From assembly GCF_023264895.1 (NCBI RefSeq), contig NZ_JAHFUY010000047.1, positions 1 to 32,273 on the forward strand: a DNA stretch of 32,273 nucleotides, given 5' to 3'. Made by a program: the position numbers and the translations under genes. Below the pieces are notes generated by a model, which made no database searches, was not told where the DNA came from, and saw only the letters and a list, made by a program, of their open reading frames with translations. This document shows positions 6,488 to 15,607 of this stretch, in pieces; positions within the stretch are counted from its first letter, which is position 1; every line of letters begins with the position of its first letter. The stretch comes from Herbiconiux sp. (GTDB lineage: Bacteria; Actinomycetota; Actinomycetes; Actinomycetales; Microbacteriaceae).

Positions 6488-8479
6488 TCAGCTCACGTGC
6501 ACCTCGGGGCGGTGCCTCCGGTCGCGCTCGGCGCGGCGCAGCACCTCGCGCGTGACGGGGGCCACCTCGCCTGCGCCCGTGATGAGGTAGCGGAACATGT
6601 TCGAGATGGGGCTGCCCTCGGTCCACTCGAAGTAGACATCCGGAACCACGCCCGTGAGGTCGCGGATCTCGAGCAGCACCGTGGCGATCGTGTTCGGCAC
6701 GTTGGCGCTCGTGACCTTGAGCACGCGGAAGCCGTCGATCGCCTCGCCCGTGACGTGCAGGTCCTCCTCGAAGTTCGACGAGTCGGCCAGGTGCACCTCG
6801 AGGAAGATCACGGGGGAGCGCTGGGGGATGCCACTGTCGCGCCGCTCCTCCTTGATCTTCTGCCGGTACTCGTCCGGTGAGTCCGTGGCATCCGGTTCAT
6901 GGGCGATGATGCGGATCGTGTCGTACTCGTCGGCGTCGGTGAGCACCCAGTCGAGGGCCGCCGCATCGAGGGTGATCGAGGTCGCCCGCAGCTGGAACGA
7001 GCGCTGCACGCGCGAGATGATCGAGACGGCGATGATGCCGATGATGAACATGGCCGCGATCCGCACGCCGTCCGGCCGCTCGATGATGTTCGCGATGGTC
7101 GTGTAGAGGAAGACCACGGTGACGATCGCGAAGCCGATCGTGGCCCCGCGCTGCTTCTTGCGCCGCGCCGAGAGGGTGACCGCCACGGAGGCGGAGGTGA
7201 TGAGCACGAGCACGCCCGTGGCGTAGGCGCCGGCCTGGGCGTCGACGTTCGCGTCGAAGACGAGCGTGATGATGACCGCGATCACGAGGAACACGATCAC
7301 GAGCGGCCGCACGAGCCCGGCCCAGTGCGGTGCCATGCCGTAGCGCGGGAGGTAGCGCGGAACGAGGTTGAGGAGGCCGGCGAGGGCGCTCGCGCCGGCG
7401 AACCAGAGGATGGCGATGGTCGAGATGTCGTAGACCGTGCCGAAGCCCTCGCCGAGGTACTCGTGGGCGAGGTAGGCGAGGGCGCGGCCGTTCGCGGGGC
7501 CCCCCGCCTCGAACGCCTCCTGCGGGATGAGCAGCGTGGTGGTGATGCTCGAGGTGATGAGGAACGTCGACATGATCACGGCCGCCGTGGTGAGCAGCCG
7601 CTTGGCGCCCCGGATGCGTGCCGCCGGGTTGGCCGGTGTGTCACCCGGTGCGCCCTTGATCTGCGGCATCACGGCCACCCCGGTCTCGAAGCCGGAGAGG
7701 CCGAGCGCGAGCTTGGGGAAGGCGATCAGCGCGATGCCGACCATGACGAGGGGGTTGCCGTGCTGCGTCGTGAGCGCGCCCCACCAGTCGTCGATGACGT
7801 GGGTGTTCTCGAAGACGTGGCCGATGGCCACGGCGACCACGACCGCGTTGAGCACGAGGAAGACCGCGACCACCACGACGGCGACGTTGATGGCCTCCTT
7901 GAAGCCGCGGAGGAACACGACCGCGAGGCCGATGATGAGGATGAGGGTGATCGGCACCTGCTGGCCCTCGAACCAGTCGGGGGCGAACGGGTTCTCGATG
8001 GCGTGCGCACTCGCATCCGCTGCGCTGAGGGTGATGGTGATCATGAAGTCGGTGGCCGCGAAGCCCAGAAGCACGAGCACCACGAGCTTGCCGCCCCACC
8101 AGGGCAGCAGCTTCTCGAGCATGGCTATCGAACCCTCGCCGCGGTGGCTCTCGCGCGCGACGCGGCGGTAGACCGGGAGGGCGCCGCAGAGGGTCACGAG
8201 CACGAGCACGATCGTGGCGATGGGGCTGAGCAGGCCCGCGGCGAGGGCCGCGATGGCGGGCTGGTAGCCGAGGGTCGAGAAGTAGTCGACGCCGGTGAGG
8301 CACATCACCCGCCACCACGAGTGCGTCTTCTCGGGCTTCGTGGCACCGGGCCCCGGATGCTTGCCTGCCTGCTCGGCGCCGTCGGTGAGCCAGTGCGCGA
8401 GGCGGCCCTGGACCTTGCCCGCGGGCGGCGGATCACCCGGCGTGAGGTTGGCGGCGGCGCCGGTGCTCGAGGTCGACAT
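6488..8479 (-). CDS. APC superfamily permease (amino-acid/cation transporter type)
   Basis: A 663-residue membrane protein. After a ~55-residue cytoplasmic leader comes [19 protein letters not shown], the unwound first helix typical of the APC fold. About twelve hydrophobic helices can be counted: two at the start, then [31 protein letters not shown] and others to [15 protein letters not shown]. The last ~170 residues are soluble and contain [20 protein letters not shown] and [20 protein letters not shown]. That layout of twelve helices plus a cytoplasmic C-terminal domain is seen in unassigned actinobacterial APC permeases and resembles KUP-type carriers. Substrate unknown. ATG 8479 has no Shine-Dalgarno, but TATAGA lies 6 bp before it, suggesting leaderless expression. 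Confidence 0.88.
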   Translation of the reverse strand: MSTSSTGAAANLTPGDPPPAGKVQGRLAHWLTDGAEQAGKHPGPGATKPEKTHSWWRVMCLTGVDYFSTLGYQPAIAALAAGLLSPIATIVLVLVTLCGALPVYRRVARESHRGEGSIAMLEKLLPWWGGKLVVLVLLGFAATDFMITITLSAADASAHAIENPFAPDWFEGQQVPITLILIIGLAVVFLRGFKEAINVAVVVVAVFLVLNAVVVAVAIGHVFENTHVIDDWWGALTTQHGNPLVMVGIALIAFPKLALGLSGFETGVAVMPQIKGAPGDTPANPAARIRGAKRLLTTAAVIMSTFLITSSITTTLLIPQEAFEAGGPANGRALAYLAHEYLGEGFGTVYDISTIAILWFAGASALAGLLNLVPRYLPRYGMAPHWAGLVRPLVIVFLVIAVIITLVFDANVDAQAGAYATGVLVLITSASVAVTLSARRKKQRGATIGFAIVTVVFLYTTIANIIERPDGVRIAAMFIIGIIAVSIISRVQRSFQLRATSITLDAAALDWVLTDADEYDTIRIIAHEPDATDSPDEYRQKIKEERRDSGIPQRSPVIFLEVHLADSSNFEEDLHVTGEAIDGFRVLKVTSANVPNTIATVLLEIRDLTGVVPDVYFEWTEGSPISNMFRYLITGAGEVAPVTREVLRRAERDRRHRPEVHVS

Positions 8480-8592
8480 GGTTCATCTATACACGCATCC
8501 TCGGGGCTCGGCGGACGGGGCGGGACTTGACTTATTCTCATGCGCCGTGTTCACTGAGACATTCTCATTGTCTGTCGAATGAATGGAAGACC
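8480..8592. promoter_or_regulatory. Divergent promoter region between the permease and the first propeller-CWB2 gene
   Basis: On the minus strand TATAGA (8486-8491) lies 6 bp before the permease ATG. On the plus strand TTGACT (8527-8532) and TTCACT (8550-8555) are 17 bp apart and form a plausible -35/-10 pair. ATTCTCAT occurs twice (8534-8541 and 8561-8568), 27 bp apart, straddling the -10. The stretch from 8526 to 8592 is clearly less GC-rich than its surroundings. Confidence 0.5.
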
Positions 8593-10911
8593 ATGCACGT
8601 GAACTCGAGATCACGGGGCCGGTTGCTCACCGGGGCCCTCATGTCCATGGTGCTCCTGACGGGAGTCCTCGGCGCAGTCCCAGCATCAGCCGGCGTGCCG
8701 GCGTCCGGCACGACCGAGATCGTGAGCGTCGATGCGGCCGGGATGCCGGGTGCGGGGAGTTCGACCGAGAGTTCCGTCTCATCTGACGGGCGATTCGTCG
8801 CGTTCACGTCGACATCGGCACTCACGGGGGCGACCACCGGCGCGGCTTCGCAGGTCTTCGTGAAGGACATGACCACGGGGGCGGTGCGGCTGGTGAGCGC
8901 GGGGAGCGACACGGGGAGCCCTGCGGCAGCGGACGCGTCGCTGCCATCGATCTCGGGCGATGGGCGGTACGTGGCGTTCGTGTCGGCTGCGACAAATCTG
9001 GAGGCGTTCCACAACAACGCGGGAGTGAAGCAGGTGTTCGTGCGGGACCTTGCGCCGGGAGGCTTGACGAGGTTGGTCTCGGTCAGCGCGAGTGGCACAG
9101 CGGGTGGGGACGCGGAATCCGGTTGGCCGAGCATGGCTGCCGACGGACGCAGCGTGGCGTTCCAGTCGCGCGCCACGAATCTGATCGCGGGTTCTGCGCC
9201 GGCCGGCGCTCAGGTGTATCAGGCCGATCTCACGACGGCCGGGCTTCCGAGGCTCGCGTTCGTGAGCCTGCAGGATGTCTCACGGAGCTCCATGCCGGCG
9301 TTGGCGAACGCCGCTGCCGCCGGCCCGTCGAGCTCGGCGGACGGATCGATCGTCGCCTTTGTGTCTTCGGCCACGAACTTGACGGCCGACATCGTGGCGG
9401 CGGGTGTCTCCCAGATCTTCGTGCACAACACGCGGACCGGAGCGACCACGCTGGTGAGCGCTGCGGCCGGAAAGGCGGAGGGGGGTGACCGCGGTTCGTT
9501 CGAGCCGGCTGTATCAGGCGACGGATCCAGAATTGCATACATCTCACTCGCAGCAAATCTGACCGGCACGCCTGCCGGAACGTCCCCAACGGTCGCCCAG
9601 GTCTTCCTGCGCACTCTCAATCCCGGTGGCTCCAGCGAGCTCGTGAGCCTCGACCGGGCGGGGACCGCACCGGCGGATCGCACCACGAGTGCTCCCTCGA
9701 TCTCGGACGACGGCCGGCAGATCGCGTTCGTGTCCGATGCCACGAACCAGACAACCGCGACGATCCCGGGGGCCTCACGACAGGTGGTCGTGCGCGATAT
9801 GACGGGCAAGAAGAACACGACGGTCAGTGTGGTGGCGAGCAGTCCCAACCTCGCCGGCGCGGCGCCGGCGCTCTACCCCGCTGTCTCCGGTGACGGACGG
9901 TTCGTGAGCTTCGCGACGTCCTCAGCCATGATCACGGCAACGGAGACCTCGGGAAGGTCGGCTGTCTACGTCCGGGGCATCGGCACAATGCAGTCGGTGA
10001 TCGAGCGGATCGGCGGCACCGACCGCTATGCCGTGTCCGCCACCGTCTCCAGGACGTCCTTCTCCCCGGGAGTCTCCGTCGCCTATGTGGCATCCGGTGT
10101 CGTCTTCCCTGATGCGCTCTCGGGTTCGGCAGCGGCTGGGCGGAGCGGAGGGCCCGTGCTCCTGGTGCGGAGGGACGGGATCCCGACGGACATCGAGACC
10201 GAACTGAAGCGGCTGACGCCCGATCGGATCGTCGTGCTCGGAGGCACAGCCACGGTGTCCCCTTCTGTGGAGCAGGCCCTTGCGGAGTTCGTGTCCGCAC
10301 CATCGAAAGTGACGAGGATGGATGGCGCCGACCGTTACGCGGTGTCCGCCACGGTGTCCTCGCGGAGGTTTCCACCCGAGGTCCCGGTCGCGTACGTCGC
10401 CTCGGGCGCGGTGTTTCCCGACGCCCTGTCAGGGTCGGCGGCAGCAGGACTCGGCAAGGGGCCGGTCCTGCTGGTCTCCAGGACCGGACTGTCCGAGAAC
10501 GTCAGACTCGAACTCGGCAGGCTGAAGCCGAAGTCCATCGTGATCCTGGGCGGCACGAGTTCGGTGCCCGAGTCCGTCATGGCGGACCTCACGAAGATCC
10601 AGCCGGCGATCAGTCGCATCGCCGGCGACGATCGGTACGAGGTGTCTGCCGAGGTCGCGAGAGTCGCCTTCACTCAGACCGGCGGCACCGTCTACGTGGC
10701 ATCCGGGCGCGTGTTTCCCGACGCCCTGTCGGGCTCGGCGGCAGCCATCGGAGCCCTCGCGCCCGTGCTCCTGGTATCCGGAGACCGCATTCCGGGCGAT
10801 GTCGCCACCCAGCTCACCCGGCTCAAGCCGACACGGATCGTGGTCCTAGGCGGCACGGCGACGGTGACCGAAGCCGTCTACGAGGAGCTGCGCGGGTACC
10901 TCGCGCGCTGA
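8593..10911 (+). CDS. Secreted PD40 beta-propeller protein with three CWB2 cell-wall-binding domains (copy A)
   Basis: A 772-residue protein. A signal peptide (1-34, LLTGVLGAVPASA before GVP) is followed by seven PD40/TolB-like repeats of the form S-x-DGRxVAFxSxATNL...QVFVRDL..G...LVS up to residue ~465. Seven units predict one closed seven-bladed propeller. Three cell wall binding repeat 2 domains fill 469-772, each with IxRIGGxDRYxVSA, YVASGxVFPDALSGSAAA and the RIVVLGGTxxV strand. CWB2 trios attach proteins non-covalently to anionic wall polymers. The start at 8593 has GGAAG just upstream; an upstream ATG at 8527 lies inside the promoter. The gene is markedly less GC-biased than its tandem paralogue at 10989. 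The propeller ligand is unknown; a surface binding role is inferred. Confidence 0.93.
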   Translation: MHVNSRSRGRLLTGALMSMVLLTGVLGAVPASAGVPASGTTEIVSVDAAGMPGAGSSTESSVSSDGRFVAFTSTSALTGATTGAASQVFVKDMTTGAVRLVSAGSDTGSPAAADASLPSISGDGRYVAFVSAATNLEAFHNNAGVKQVFVRDLAPGGLTRLVSVSASGTAGGDAESGWPSMAADGRSVAFQSRATNLIAGSAPAGAQVYQADLTTAGLPRLAFVSLQDVSRSSMPALANAAAAGPSSSADGSIVAFVSSATNLTADIVAAGVSQIFVHNTRTGATTLVSAAAGKAEGGDRGSFEPAVSGDGSRIAYISLAANLTGTPAGTSPTVAQVFLRTLNPGGSSELVSLDRAGTAPADRTTSAPSISDDGRQIAFVSDATNQTTATIPGASRQVVVRDMTGKKNTTVSVVASSPNLAGAAPALYPAVSGDGRFVSFATSSAMITATETSGRSAVYVRGIGTMQSVIERIGGTDRYAVSATVSRTSFSPGVSVAYVASGVVFPDALSGSAAAGRSGGPVLLVRRDGIPTDIETELKRLTPDRIVVLGGTATVSPSVEQALAEFVSAPSKVTRMDGADRYAVSATVSSRRFPPEVPVAYVASGAVFPDALSGSAAAGLGKGPVLLVSRTGLSENVRLELGRLKPKSIVILGGTSSVPESVMADLTKIQPAISRIAGDDRYEVSAEVARVAFTQTGGTVYVASGRVFPDALSGSAAAIGALAPVLLVSGDRIPGDVATQLTRLKPTRIVVLGGTATVTEAVYEELRGYLAR

Positions 10912-10950
10912 TCCGCCCAATCCACCCGCCGTCACGTCGACGGCAGCACC

Positions 10951-10971
10951 GAGCGCGGGAGCACCGCGCTC
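10951..10971 (+). other. Hairpin directly upstream of the second propeller-CWB2 gene
   Basis: GAGCGCGG (10951-10958) pairs perfectly with CCGCGCTC (10964-10971). A smaller hairpin, GCCGTC/GACGGC (10928-10944), precedes it. The main stem ends 3 nt before the AAAGGA ribosome site of the 10989 gene. It could end transcription of copy A or act as a 5' leader structure of copy B. Confidence 0.5.
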
Positions 10972-10988
10972 TCGAAAGGACTGAAGAC

Positions 10989-13331
10989 ATGTTGATCGAC
11001 GAGATGAACGCGGAGCGGCCGCGGGCGACGCGGATGACGGTGTGGGGGGCTTCTGCGGCGGTCGTGGCGCTGCTGGCCGGGGCGCTGCTCGGGGCCGGGA
11101 GTGCGGCGGCCGCGGTGCCCGGGGTCGGCGTGACGGCGATCGTGAGCTCGGATGCCGCGGGGATCCCGGGGGCTGCGGATGCCAGTGAGGCTTCCGTGTC
11201 GGCCGACGGGCGCTACGTCGCGTTCTCGTCGGCGTCGGCGCTGGCGGGGGCGCCCGGCGGGACGGCCCAGGTCTTCCGGAAGGACATGAGCACCGGCGCC
11301 GTCGTGCTCGTGAGCGCGGGCCGGGACGGCTCGGTGGCTAGCGCCGCGGCCCTGCAGCCCTCGATCTCGGGCGACGGGCGGTTCGTCGCCTTCGTCTCCA
11401 ACGCCACGAACCTCGACCCCGCGCATGCCTCCAGTGTTCTGCAGGTGTTCGTGCGCGATCTCGCGCCCGGCGGGGTCGCCAGACTCGTGACGGTCAACAC
11501 AGCCCGGAGCGCCGGAGGTGATGCGCTGTCGCTGCTGCCGAGTCTGGCGGGCGACGGTCGGTCCGTCTCGTTCCAGTCGCAGGCCTCCGACCTCGTTCCC
11601 TCGGCGGTGTCGGGCACCCAGGTGTATCGGGCGGACATCTCCGCGGCCGGCACTCCCGCGATCGAACTGGTGAGCGTGCAGGATCCGTCGGTCTCGACGA
11701 CGCCCGCTGCAGCCGACATCGATGCCACCACTCCGGCCAGCTCCTACGACGGCTCCGTCGTGGCCTTCGCCTCGGCCGCGCAGAACCTCACGACCGACAC
11801 GCCGGCCGCCGGGGTGACCCAGGTCTTCACGCGGGACCGCCGGACGGGGACCACGACCTTGGTGAGCGCGGCCTCGGGGGCCGGGATCGCGGGCGACCGT
11901 GACTCCGTGGATCCGTCGATCTCGGCCGATGGCCGCACCGTCGCGTATGCCTCGAAGGCGACGAACATCGCCGTCGGCCCCACGGGAACGGCGACGACGA
12001 CCGCCCAGATCTTCGTGCGCGAGCCGGAGAAGGGGCGGGCGAGCCGGGTGGTGAGCCTGAAGTTCTCCGGGACCGGTCCCGCCAACAGCAACAGCTCCTC
12101 GCCGAAGATCTCGGCGGACGCGCGGCGGATCGCCTTCGCCTCCGTCGCGACCGACCTCACCGACGTCGCGAACCCGGATGGCATCAGCCAGGTCTTCGTG
12201 CGCGACCTCGTGCGCGGCTTCAACTCCATGGTGAGCGTGGAGGCCGGCGCCGCGGTGGCGGGGACCGACTTCTCCGGTGGGCCGAGCATGTCGGCCGACG
12301 GACGGTTCGTTGGGTTCTCGAGCCTCGCTCCGCGGATCTCGCCCGCCGATCCGCTGGGGCGCTCGCTCGTCTACCTCCGCGGCATCGCGGGTGATGCGGG
12401 GTCCGTCGGCGGTTCGGTGATCGAGCGCGTCGGCGGTGCCGATCGCTACGCCGTCTCCGCCTCGGTCTCCGCCGGACGGTTCGCGCCCGGCGTTCCTGTG
12501 GCCTACGTCGCATCCGGCGCGGTGTTCGCCGATGCGCTCTCAGGATCCGCCGCGGCCGGGGCCAACCGAGGGCCCGTGCTCCTCACGCGGAAGGACGCCA
12601 TCCCGCCGCTGGTCGCGACCGAGCTGGATCGCCTCGATCCGGCCAGGATCGTGCTGCTGGGCGGCACCGCCTCTGTGGCGCCGGAGGTGCAGAAGGCGCT
12701 CGCGGCCTTCGTCGACGCGGATGCCTCGCGGGTGACGCGGATCGAAGGCGCCGACCGGTACGAGGTGTCGGCCAAGGTCTCAGGGACAGTCTTCGCTGAG
12801 GGGCCGCAGGTGGCGTACATCGCCTCGGGCGCCGTCTTCCCGGATGCTCTCTCGGGCTCCGCCGCCGCCGGGCTCGCCAAGGGGCCGGTGCTGCTCGTCA
12901 CGCGAGACACCATCCCTGGCCCCGTGGCCGCCGAGCTGGCGCGGCTGAAGCCGAAGTCGGTCGTCGTCCTCGGAGGAACCTCGACGGTGTCCGACGCCGT
13001 GCTGAAGCAGATCCCGCCCTCCATGCCGGCCACTCGTCTGGCCGGTGCCGACCGGTACGAGCAGTCGGCCGCGGTGGCCGGAGCGTCATTCACCGCCACG
13101 GGTGGCACGGTGTTCGTCGCGTCGGGGCAGGTCTTCCCCGATGCGCTGTCCGGATCGGCCGCGGCCATCCGCGCCAAGGCTCCGGTGCTGCTGGTTGCCG
13201 CCGATCGCATCCCGGGGGCCGTGCAGACCCAGCTCACGCGGCTGAAGCCGACCCGGATCGTCGTGCTCGGCGGGGAGGCAACCGTGTCGGCCGCCGTGTA
13301 CGAGTCGCTGCGCGGGTACCTCGCGAAGTAG
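10989..13331 (+). CDS. Secreted PD40 beta-propeller protein with three CWB2 cell-wall-binding domains (copy B)
   Basis: A 780-residue tandem paralogue of the upstream gene with identical architecture: signal peptide (~1-42, hydrophobic VVALLAGALLGAGSAAAA), seven PD40 blades to ~470, and three CWB2 domains (477-780). Blade phrases match copy A one for one (ISGDGRFVAFVSNATNL, LAGDGRSVSFQSQASDL and so on); blade six has DAR in place of DGR. The CWB2 domains also align in order, including a third domain ending VYESLRGYLAK versus VYEELRGYLAR. AAAGGA (10975-10980) supports ATG 10989. Codon use is more GC-extreme than in copy A, so the pair is an old duplication or one copy was replaced. The seven-blade plus CWB2 fusion suggests a wall-displayed binding protein; no catalytic motif is visible. 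Confidence 0.93.
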   Translation: MLIDEMNAERPRATRMTVWGASAAVVALLAGALLGAGSAAAAVPGVGVTAIVSSDAAGIPGAADASEASVSADGRYVAFSSASALAGAPGGTAQVFRKDMSTGAVVLVSAGRDGSVASAAALQPSISGDGRFVAFVSNATNLDPAHASSVLQVFVRDLAPGGVARLVTVNTARSAGGDALSLLPSLAGDGRSVSFQSQASDLVPSAVSGTQVYRADISAAGTPAIELVSVQDPSVSTTPAAADIDATTPASSYDGSVVAFASAAQNLTTDTPAAGVTQVFTRDRRTGTTTLVSAASGAGIAGDRDSVDPSISADGRTVAYASKATNIAVGPTGTATTTAQIFVREPEKGRASRVVSLKFSGTGPANSNSSSPKISADARRIAFASVATDLTDVANPDGISQVFVRDLVRGFNSMVSVEAGAAVAGTDFSGGPSMSADGRFVGFSSLAPRISPADPLGRSLVYLRGIAGDAGSVGGSVIERVGGADRYAVSASVSAGRFAPGVPVAYVASGAVFADALSGSAAAGANRGPVLLTRKDAIPPLVATELDRLDPARIVLLGGTASVAPEVQKALAAFVDADASRVTRIEGADRYEVSAKVSGTVFAEGPQVAYIASGAVFPDALSGSAAAGLAKGPVLLVTRDTIPGPVAAELARLKPKSVVVLGGTSTVSDAVLKQIPPSMPATRLAGADRYEQSAAVAGASFTATGGTVFVASGQVFPDALSGSAAAIRAKAPVLLVAADRIPGAVQTQLTRLKPTRIVVLGGEATVSAAVYESLRGYLAK

Positions 13332-13342
13332 CGAGTCGACAG

Positions 13343-13370
13343 CCGCCGGTTGAGCCCGCTCGACCGGCGG
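13343..13370. terminator. Bidirectional terminator between propeller copy B and exonuclease III
   Basis: CCGCCGGT (13343-13350) pairs with ACCGGCGG (13363-13370). GAGC and GCTC in the loop extend the stem through a T-G wobble. It sits between two convergent stop codons (13331 plus, 13376 minus), so it can serve both. Confidence 0.75.
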
Positions 13371-13375
13371 GAGGG

Positions 13376-14218
13376 TCAGCCGAAGATCATGGGCCGGTCG
13401 TCGTCGTCCTCCTCCGTGGAGAGGTCGAGGTCGACGACGACGGGCACGTGATCGGAGGGTGCGTCGCCCTTCCGCTCGTCGCGGTCGATGCGGGCGGCCG
13501 TGACGAGTTCCTGGAAGGCGGGCGAGCCCATGATGAAGTCGATGCGCATGCCCTCGTTCCGAGGGAAGCGGAGCTGCTTGTAGTCCCAGTAGGTGTAGCC
13601 GGTCGGCACGAGGGGGCGCACGACGTCCGCCAGCCCCAGCTCCTCGAAGGCGCGGAAGGCGGCGCGCTCGGGCTCGGAGACGTGGGTGGAGCCCTCGAAG
13701 ACCGAGCGGTCCCAGACATCCGTGTCGAAGGGCGCGATGTTCCAGTCGCCCATGAGCGCGAGCGGCTGCGACGGATGCGCGGCGAGCCAGCTGCGCGTCT
13801 CGGCCGCGAGCTCCTTGAGCCAGGCGAGCTTGTAGAGGTAGTGCGGGTTGTCGAGCTCGCGGCCGTTGGGCACGTAGAGGCTCCACAGGCGCACGTCGTC
13901 GACCGTCACGCCGAGAGCACGCGCCTCGAGCGGCAGCGAGCCGTCGTCCTGCGCCTTGCCGAAGCCCGGCATGCCCGTGAACGTGTTCGACACGTCGTGC
14001 ATCGGGAGCCTGCTCGCGAACGCGACCCCGTTCCACTGGTTGAGCCCGTGCAACACCACCTCGTAGCCGGCCTCGTGGAAGGCCTCGAAGGGGAACTGCG
14101 ACTCCTTGCACTTGATCTCCTGCATGCCGAGCACGTCGATGTCCGACCGCACCAGCCAGTCGACGACACGGCCGACTCGGGCGCGGATGGAGTTCACATT
14201 CCAGGTGGCAACACGCAT
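13376..14218 (-). CDS. xthA: Exodeoxyribonuclease III (AP endonuclease, ExoIII/EEP family)
   Basis: A 280-residue enzyme of the endonuclease/exonuclease/phosphatase superfamily. Active-site blocks appear in order: ATWNVNSIRAR (Asn7), MQEIKC (Glu34), YVPNG, GDWNIAP, RIDFIMGS and SDHVPV near the end. WDYKQLRFPRNEGMRID is the ExoIII-specific recognition region. It cleaves at abasic sites and degrades 3' ends in base excision repair. Length is normal for XthA plus a short acidic tail (STEEDDDD). TAGCGT lies 6 bp upstream of ATG 14218, so the mRNA is probably leaderless. Confidence 0.96.
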   Translation of the reverse strand: MRVATWNVNSIRARVGRVVDWLVRSDIDVLGMQEIKCKESQFPFEAFHEAGYEVVLHGLNQWNGVAFASRLPMHDVSNTFTGMPGFGKAQDDGSLPLEARALGVTVDDVRLWSLYVPNGRELDNPHYLYKLAWLKELAAETRSWLAAHPSQPLALMGDWNIAPFDTDVWDRSVFEGSTHVSEPERAAFRAFEELGLADVVRPLVPTGYTYWDYKQLRFPRNEGMRIDFIMGSPAFQELVTAARIDRDERKGDAPSDHVPVVVDLDLSTEEDDDDRPMIFG

Positions 14219-14224
14219 GCCCCC

Positions 14225-14230
14225 ACGCTA
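14225..14230 (-). promoter_or_regulatory. -10 box for leaderless xthA
   Basis: TAGCGT on the minus strand ends 6 bp before the xthA ATG, which places the transcript start at the initiation codon. No convincing -35. Confidence 0.5.
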
Positions 14231-14326
14231 CCGGCCGCGCCCGACACGGCGGACATCGCCAAGGCTCCGGCCCACCGCGGCCTCTGGCGGGTCGGTGAGC
14301 GCGAGAGGTGGCGTTGTCCGCGCAAC

Positions 14327-14332
14327 TACGCT
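14327..14332 (+). promoter_or_regulatory. -10 box for the BrkB-family gene
   Basis: TACGCT ends 6 bp before ATG 14339, the spacing expected for a leaderless transcript. No ribosome site is present. Confidence 0.5.
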
Positions 14333-14338
14333 GGTGGC

Positions 14339-15607
14339 ATGGGGCGCGCGGACGACGACGAGCTGCGCCGGGCCGCCGCCGATGGTGTGACCAGCAACGC
14401 CACCGGGCTCGCCGCTGAAGCAGGGGAGCCCGCCGCCCCCGACAGCACCCTCCGCGCCCGCCTCGAACAGCGCCTGGGGGAGCGGTTCGAGCTGCTCGAG
14501 CAGCCGATCGCGCGGGTCACCGACGTCACGAACAGGACGCTCGCCCTCTTCCCCGCCCGGGTGTGGCGCCGCTTCCTCTCGGCCAACGGCTTCCTGCTCT
14601 CGGCCGGCATGAGCTACCAGGCGCTGTTCGCGGTCTTCGCCGCCGTCTACATCGTCTTCGCGGTCGCGGGGATCTGGCTGATCGGCTCCCCGGAGACCCT
14701 CGACGCCCTGATCGCCCTCATCAACACCTACGTGCCCGGCCTGATCGGCGACGACAAGATCATCCGCGAGACCGACCTCCGGCAGATCGCCCGCTCGAGC
14801 GCCTCCGTGCTCACCATCACGGGCGTGGCGGCGATCGCCGTGCTCGTCTGGACCGCCATCGGCTGGATCACCTACTCCCGCATCGCCGTGCGGGCGATCT
14901 TCGGCATGCCCCGCGACCGCCGCGCCTACCTGCTCCTCAAGGCCCGCGACCTGCTCGTCTCCCTAGCCCTCGGCCTCACGCTGTTCGCGGCCGCCGTGCT
15001 GAGCGTGGCGAGCACGGCCGCCCTCGACTGGATCCTCTCCCTCTTCCCCGACGAGTTCCGCGACTGGTCGACGACCTTCGTGCGGGTCGCGGGCCTCGCC
15101 CTCGTCTACGCCATCGACACCGCCGCGCTCATGGTGCTGTTCCGCTTCGTGACGGGGGCGCGCCTCACCCTCAAGCGGATGGCCCTCGGCGCCGGCCTCG
15201 GCGGCGCAGCCCTCCTCGTGCTCCAGGTGCTCGGCTCGCAGCTGCTCGGCGGCGCCACCCGCAACCCGCTGCTGTCGACCTTCGTGGTGTTCATCGCGCT
15301 GCTGCTCTGGTTCCGGCTCACGAGCGTCGTGACCCTGGTGGCGGCATCCTGGATCTCGATCGCCGCCGAGGACAGGGGCGAGGCGCTCTACGAGCCCACC
15401 GCCGAGGAGCGCGCGGCCCGCGAGCACGACGCCCTGGTGATCGCCGCCGAGGTGCGCCTGCGCGAGGCCCGCGCCGAGTTCGAGGCGGCCCCGTGGTGGC
15501 GCCGGCCCGGAGCGCGCTGGCGGCTCGACGCCGCGGAGGAGGAGCTGCAGTCGCTCGTCGACGCCCGCCGCCCCGACCCCCGGCGAGAGAGCATGATGGG
15601 GGAATGA
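14339..15607 (+). CDS. YihY/BrkB family membrane protein
   Basis: A 422-residue protein. After ~75 polar residues, NGFLLSAGMSYQALFAVFAAVYIVF marks the start of the BrkB fold. About six membrane helices follow, with the family-type phrases WITYSRIAVRAIFGMPRDRR, RLTLKRMALGAGLGGAALL and FVVFIALLLWFRLTS. The last ~80 residues form a charged helical cytoplasmic tail. The family is widespread and poorly understood; older names (ribonuclease BN, serum resistance BrkB) are not safe guides to function. The frame is open far upstream, but ATG 14339 is the first start after the divergent xthA promoter. Its stop overlaps the next start (ATGA), so the two genes are translationally coupled. Confidence 0.9.
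   Translation: MGRADDDELRRAAADGVTSNATGLAAEAGEPAAPDSTLRARLEQRLGERFELLEQPIARVTDVTNRTLALFPARVWRRFLSANGFLLSAGMSYQALFAVFAAVYIVFAVAGIWLIGSPETLDALIALINTYVPGLIGDDKIIRETDLRQIARSSASVLTITGVAAIAVLVWTAIGWITYSRIAVRAIFGMPRDRRAYLLLKARDLLVSLALGLTLFAAAVLSVASTAALDWILSLFPDEFRDWSTTFVRVAGLALVYAIDTAALMVLFRFVTGARLTLKRMALGAGLGGAALLVLQVLGSQLLGGATRNPLLSTFVVFIALLLWFRLTSVVTLVAASWISIAAEDRGEALYEPTAEERAAREHDALVIAAEVRLREARAEFEAAPWWRRPGARWRLDAAEEELQSLVDARRPDPRRESMMGE

Noticed and set aside
6899-8530. 543-residue plus-strand frame
   Set aside because: Antisense to the APC permease; the Asp/His/Arg/Glu-rich translation mirrors membrane-helix codons and has no domain.
8527-8592. ATG 8527 as the start of propeller copy A
   Set aside because: It would place the promoter inside the gene and put 22 polar residues ahead of a normal signal peptide. 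ATG 8593 has a ribosome site.
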